Part shown: positions 38,328 to 40,590 of the stretch, in pieces | How the letters are laid out: each line of letters begins with the position of its first letter | Position numbering within the stretch: the stretch's first letter is position 1 | Origin: a virus | DNA length: 40,590 bases | Strand: one strand, 5' to 3' | Virus record (IMG/VR): IMGVR_UViG_3300031539_000112 | Span: 1 to 40,590 of that record | Notes under the pieces: model-generated | What the model was told of the DNA's origin: nothing | The model's input: only the letters and a program-made list of their open reading frames with translations | Databases searched by the model: none | Program-made: the position numbers and the translations under genes

Positions 38328-38558
38328 TTAATTAATATTATCTTTTTCCATTTGTTCTTCTATCATCATATATAATTCTCTTATAGTCATATCATCTATC
38401 TCATCCTCGCTAAATCCTTTACTCCTTAAATAATCGAATATTGGTGGTAATCCAATTCCATAGTTTTTATGGATAAGGTTGAAGAAATAATCTCCAAATG
38501 TTTCATGTTCAGGCTCTTTAGTGGTAATCCAATTCCATAGTTTTTGTATTCTTTTCAT
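38328..38558 (-). CDS. Small protein, unknown
   Basis: A 76-aa protein (LWNWITTKEPEHETFGDYFFNLIHKNYGIGLPPIFDYLRSKGFSEDEIDDMTIRELYMMIEEQ). The C-terminal helix pair resembles a short protein-interaction domain. It follows leader copy 3. Unrecognised. Confidence 0.6.
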   Translation of the reverse strand: MKRIQKLWNWITTKEPEHETFGDYFFNLIHKNYGIGLPPIFDYLRSKGFSEDEIDDMTIRELYMMIEEQMEKDNIN

Positions 38559-38577
38559 AATTTATTATTTAATTTAA
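38559..38577 (-). repeat. AT-rich leader repeat, copy 3
   Basis: Third exact copy of AATTTATTATTTAATTTAA, in front of the 76-aa gene. Confidence 0.75.
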
Positions 38578-38605
38578 TTTAAATTCTTGTGATCTTAGGG
38601 ATTTT

Positions 38606-38626
38606 TTAGGGACTCCCTAATTTTTT
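38606..38626 (+). terminator. Terminator-shaped hairpin opposing the early operon
   Basis: TTAGGG (38606-38611) pairs with CCCTAA (38615-38620) across a 3-base loop and is followed by six T on the plus strand. The T run suits plus-strand transcripts, i.e. against the direction of the surrounding genes. On the minus strand it would be a stem without a T run. Confidence 0.4.
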
Positions 38627-38679
38627 CTTAGTACTTCTTTCCAAGTATCGTTTTCCCAATAAAATTTTTCTTTACTCAT
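38617..38679 (-). CDS. Micro-ORF, 20 aa
   Basis: ATG at 38679 to TAG at 38617 encodes MSKEKFYWENDTWKEVLRKN. The aromatic/charged sequence and its place between same-strand genes make it possible, but the length is marginal and its stop lies in the hairpin at 38606-38620. Confidence 0.3.
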   Translation of the reverse strand: MSKEKFYWENDTWKEVLRKN

Positions 38680-38681
38680 AA

Positions 38682-38882
38682 TTATATATATTTTTCAAAT
38701 TTATATCCTAAAGAGGTTGATAACCTAACCTCTCCCTCTAACTCATACCCAGACTCTCCTTTTCTGGAACATTCTACCCCATCTATCCACTCGTTTTCTC
38801 CCTCAGGATATTTATTGTCTGTTCTTACCGGTAAGTCTTGAGGTAGTTTTTTTAACTCCTCGATTAATTCTTTTACGTTCAT
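38682..38882 (-). CDS. Small protein, common phage type
   Basis: A 66-aa protein starting MNVKELIEELKKLPQDLPV, an opening frequent in small phage proteins, followed by a beta-rich part (NEWIDGVECSRKGESGYELEGEVRLST). Its role is not known. Its ATG overlaps the stop of the 73-aa gene by four bases. Confidence 0.65.
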   Translation of the reverse strand: MNVKELIEELKKLPQDLPVRTDNKYPEGENEWIDGVECSRKGESGYELEGEVRLSTSLGYKFEKYI

Positions 38883-39100
38883 AATTTATTGTATTTTAAT
38901 TTTTGTTTTGCAAATAATATCACTGCCTCGTGAAAATCTAAGTCTTCGCCCTCCCATTTAAAATCGTGAGGATAGATATATTGGAACTTTTCAGCTATTA
39001 AATACGCCAGATCAAAAGTCTGGAACACGCTTCCACCTAAAATATCCTCATCTATTATAAGAGCAGTTATCAATGCTAAATCTTTTTCTTTTTCGTTCAT
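38879..39100 (-). CDS. Small protein, unknown
   Basis: A 73-aa acidic helical protein (KEKDLALITALIIDEDILGGSVFQTFDLAYLIAEKFQYIYPHDFKWEG). Four-base overlaps at both ends tie it to its neighbours. No family recognised. Confidence 0.65.
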   Translation of the reverse strand: MNEKEKDLALITALIIDEDILGGSVFQTFDLAYLIAEKFQYIYPHDFKWEGEDLDFHEAVILFAKQKLKYNKL

Positions 39101-39303
39101 AATTGTTCTAATTTCTCAAGTTTTCTTTCTAATAAAATTCTCATATATTCCAAGTCGTAAATTGGATTGCCATTTTCGTCAGGCACATAAGCAATGCAAA
39201 TAGTTATTGTGTCTTTTCTTTTTTGGTTTAACTTTCTATTCTTTTTTAATAGTTTGGCTCTATCTTTTTCTAATTGAGCAATTTTTATTTCTAATTGATT
39301 CAT
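39097..39303 (-). CDS. Small coiled-coil protein, unknown
   Basis: A 68-aa protein: a basic coiled coil (LEIKIAQLEKDRAKLLKKNRKLNQKRKDT), then ITICIAYVPDENGNPIYDLEYMRILLERKLEKLEQL. Part of the overlapping gene chain. Function unknown. Confidence 0.6.
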   Translation of the reverse strand: MNQLEIKIAQLEKDRAKLLKKNRKLNQKRKDTITICIAYVPDENGNPIYDLEYMRILLERKLEKLEQL

Positions 39304-39305
39304 AT

Positions 39306-39566
39306 TTAAAATTTATTATTGATTAAAATTGTTTTGATTTTATAAATATTTTCTTCTTCCTGATCCATTAAAAAGTTTTTTAAATCTCGGTCTGGAAAAA
39401 GTTTTCTATTGTTGTGGTAATAGGTCAATTTCTCTTGACTATTTAAAAGAGTATTAATAAGTTTTTCTCTTGTTTCTTGACTTAAAAATATTTCTTTCTC
39501 TTTTTCTGGTTTAACGTTTTTTAATTCATCTCTCATCTTCTCGAAGTAATTTTTATTTGATTTCAT
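39306..39566 (-). CDS. Small basic protein, unknown
   Basis: An 86-aa protein from ATG 39566 (MKSNKNYFEKMRDELKNVK). A longer in-frame reading back to 39662 is rejected because it runs through the neighbouring 84-aa gene and the AT-rich leader. The sequence is helical and Lys/Glu-rich (PEKEKEIFLSQETREKLINTLLNSQEKLTYY). Unrecognised. Confidence 0.6.
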   Translation of the reverse strand: MKSNKNYFEKMRDELKNVKPEKEKEIFLSQETREKLINTLLNSQEKLTYYHNNRKLFPDRDLKNFLMDQEEENIYKIKTILINNKF

Positions 39567-39582
39567 ATTTAATAATTTAATT

Positions 39583-39837
39583 TTACTGTTTAGAAACAAT
39601 GTCTTTGTCTGCGTAAGAAACATCGGTTGCATACTCGTAAATTTTCTCAAACATATCTTCATTTAAATAGTCCCAATAAAATTGAGTAATGTCAATGTCG
39701 TTTAAACGCACTCTTTTAATATCTAAGCGATCCTCAAAAGGGTCTTCATGCGTTGGTGCTTTATAATAGTATTCATAATCTACCTCGATAGTGAAATTAA
39801 AATATTCTTTAATTACATAAGTTCCTTTTACTTTCAT
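39583..39837 (-). CDS. Small acidic protein, unknown
   Basis: An 84-aa protein with beta strands (GTYVIKEYFNFTIEVDYEYYYKAP), then an acidic segment with RVRLNDIDITQFYWDYLNEDMFEKIYEYA. Function not known. Confidence 0.65.
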   Translation of the reverse strand: MKVKGTYVIKEYFNFTIEVDYEYYYKAPTHEDPFEDRLDIKRVRLNDIDITQFYWDYLNEDMFEKIYEYATDVSYADKDIVSKQ

Positions 39838-39839
39838 GA

Positions 39840-40037
39840 TTAAAGGTTTTTAATTAATAAATAAATTTGATATAATACAGTTAATAGTAATAATAATATA
39901 AAGCAAGTTATTAAAGCCATTCCCACAGATTGTCCCACTGTTTGAACTGTGGAAGCAAGTAAGATCATTATATTAATTATATGAAAGGATAAAAATACCC
40001 AGACAAAAGAAATTATTATAATTGTTATTTTTTTCAT
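39840..40037 (-). CDS. Small membrane protein with two transmembrane segments
   Basis: A 65-aa protein with hydrophobic stretches at residues about 4-28 (ITIIIISFVWVFLSFHIINIMILLA) and 40-62 (ALITCFILLLLLTVLYQIYLLI), joined by a short polar loop (STVQTVGQSVGM) and ending KNL. It is predicted to sit in the host inner membrane. A holin-like or superinfection-exclusion role is conceivable, but its early-operon position argues against a classical holin. Confidence 0.6.
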   Translation of the reverse strand: MKKITIIIISFVWVFLSFHIINIMILLASTVQTVGQSVGMALITCFILLLLLTVLYQIYLLIKNL

Positions 40038-40047
40038 AATTAATAAT

Positions 40048-40284
40048 TTAATTGAAATAGTGTTTTATATTTATTATATCATCATACAAATCAAAACCTA
40101 AGCTTTCAATATGCTCATGATTTTTATTAAATTTGTCGTAAACTACTCCCTCAACATCATATTTTATCTGTATATAATTACCGTTATTTAATTCTATAAT
40201 CTTATATTCATTATTTAATAAATACTTTCTTTGCTCTCTCTGTTTCTTTGCGTGGTGCAAAATGTTTTTTTCTAATCTGTGCAT
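40048..40284 (-). CDS. Small basic protein, unknown
   Basis: A 78-aa protein from ATG 40284 (MHRLEKNILHHAKKQREQRK). A longer reading to 40374 lies inside the neighbouring gene and is rejected. Residues 1-22 are basic, and 25-78 are beta-rich (YKIIELNNGNYIQIKYDVEGVVYDKF). The start overlaps the next gene's end by 13 bases. Unrecognised. Confidence 0.55.
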   Translation of the reverse strand: MHRLEKNILHHAKKQREQRKYLLNNEYKIIELNNGNYIQIKYDVEGVVYDKFNKNHEHIESLGFDLYDDIINIKHYFN

Positions 40285-40590
40285 GATGTTTGTTTTAATG
40301 TTTTTATTTTTGCTTGTTCTCCGTTTAATTCTATAAAATCCTCCATTTGTTCTAACGTTGCCCAATTGTCGCAAAGAATAGTATAATATTTATATTCTGA
40401 GCATCTTGCAATAGGTTTAAAACCCTTTTCTATTAAATAATTCAAACCTTGCTGGGCAATGTCCCCAATTTCATAATCATAAGACAAAATAATTGATTTT
40501 GTTTTGTCGTTGTTGTATCTTTTAGGTTCTGTTATTTTTACTCTTGTCCCTCTCTCGTTAGTAGGACTTAAGACTGAAATATTGAATTTT
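40272..40590 (-). CDS. Unknown phage protein, 5' end cut by window
   Basis: The minus-strand frame is open without a stop from base 40589 to its TGA at 40272, giving at least 105 residues. The last ~70 include LSYDYEIGDIAQQGLNYLIEKGFKPIARCSEYKYYTILCDNWATLEQMEDFIEL, and the preceding part is beta-like (VLSPTNERGTRVKITEPKR). The TTG at 40487 is an internal codon; the true start is probably beyond the window. No family recognised. Confidence 0.6.
   Translation of the reverse strand, partial: KFNISVLSPTNERGTRVKITEPKRYNNDKTKSIILSYDYEIGDIAQQGLNYLIEKGFKPIARCSEYKYYTILCDNWATLEQMEDFIELNGEQAKIKTLKQTSCTD

Noticed and set aside
39567-39662. Upstream extension of the 86-aa protein
   Set aside because: Runs through the neighbouring gene in another frame and through the AT-rich leader.
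40285-40374. Upstream extension of the 78-aa protein
   Set aside because: Lies within the upstream gene's coding sequence; the ATG at 40284 has the normal small overlap.
1-40590. CRISPR arrays, insertion sequences or integrase
   Set aside because: No regularly spaced repeats, transposase, recombinase or terminal inverted repeats were seen on either strand.

Overview
The window is one contiguous piece of a tailed-phage genome, cut at both ends. It is AT-rich and densely packed, uses the standard bacterial code, and shows no chromosomal housekeeping genes. A Bacteroidota (marine Flavobacteria-like) host is suggested by three TAnnTTTG boxes (the Bacteroidota sigma -7 element) in real intergenic gaps, by AT-rich leaders without Shine-Dalgarno sequences, and by a BT4734/VirE-type primase domain. 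The virion genes resemble those of short-tailed crAss-like and Cellulophaga-type podoviruses. That placement rests on recognising protein families by eye and was not checked by a search.

Left block, + strand, 1-27191: virion genes. In order: C-terminal part of the portal, a scaffold-like protein, the major capsid protein, a conserved head-module protein, a candidate structured RNA, a 140-aa virion-module protein, two head-tail ring/tube proteins, a 1722-aa tail nozzle ('muzzle'/stabilisation) protein, and three proteins built from repeated Cys-containing modules. Then come a 271-aa protein resembling a detached nozzle C-terminal domain, a cupin-like protein, and three likely internal (ejected) proteins of 300, 675 and 2349 aa. 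A small 84-aa gene closes the block. Hairpin terminators follow the capsid gene, the candidate RNA and the 140-aa gene; the last two are each followed within a few bases by a TAnnTTTG box.

Right block, - strand, 40590-27179: early/replication genes, read right to left. It begins with about 20 small genes of unknown function, many with overlapping ends and some with near-identical AT-rich leaders. Next are a DnaA-domain-IV-like protein, a DUF1071/Sak-type single-strand annealing protein next to a RecE-like PD-(D/E)XK exonuclease, and a small conserved protein. A tRNA-like folded element follows, then a primase-SF3 helicase fusion, an SNF2-like helicase, a winged-helix protein, a VRR-NUC nuclease, small genes, and a calcineurin-like metallophosphoesterase. 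No DNA polymerase, terminase or lysis gene is visible here; they may lie outside the window.

The two blocks converge, and their last genes overlap by 13 bp. The most unusual features are the modular Cys-rich tail-protein array with intragenomic duplication, the three-arm candidate RNA at 4607-4736, the tRNA-like element before the primase gene, and the stand-alone DnaA-C-like protein.
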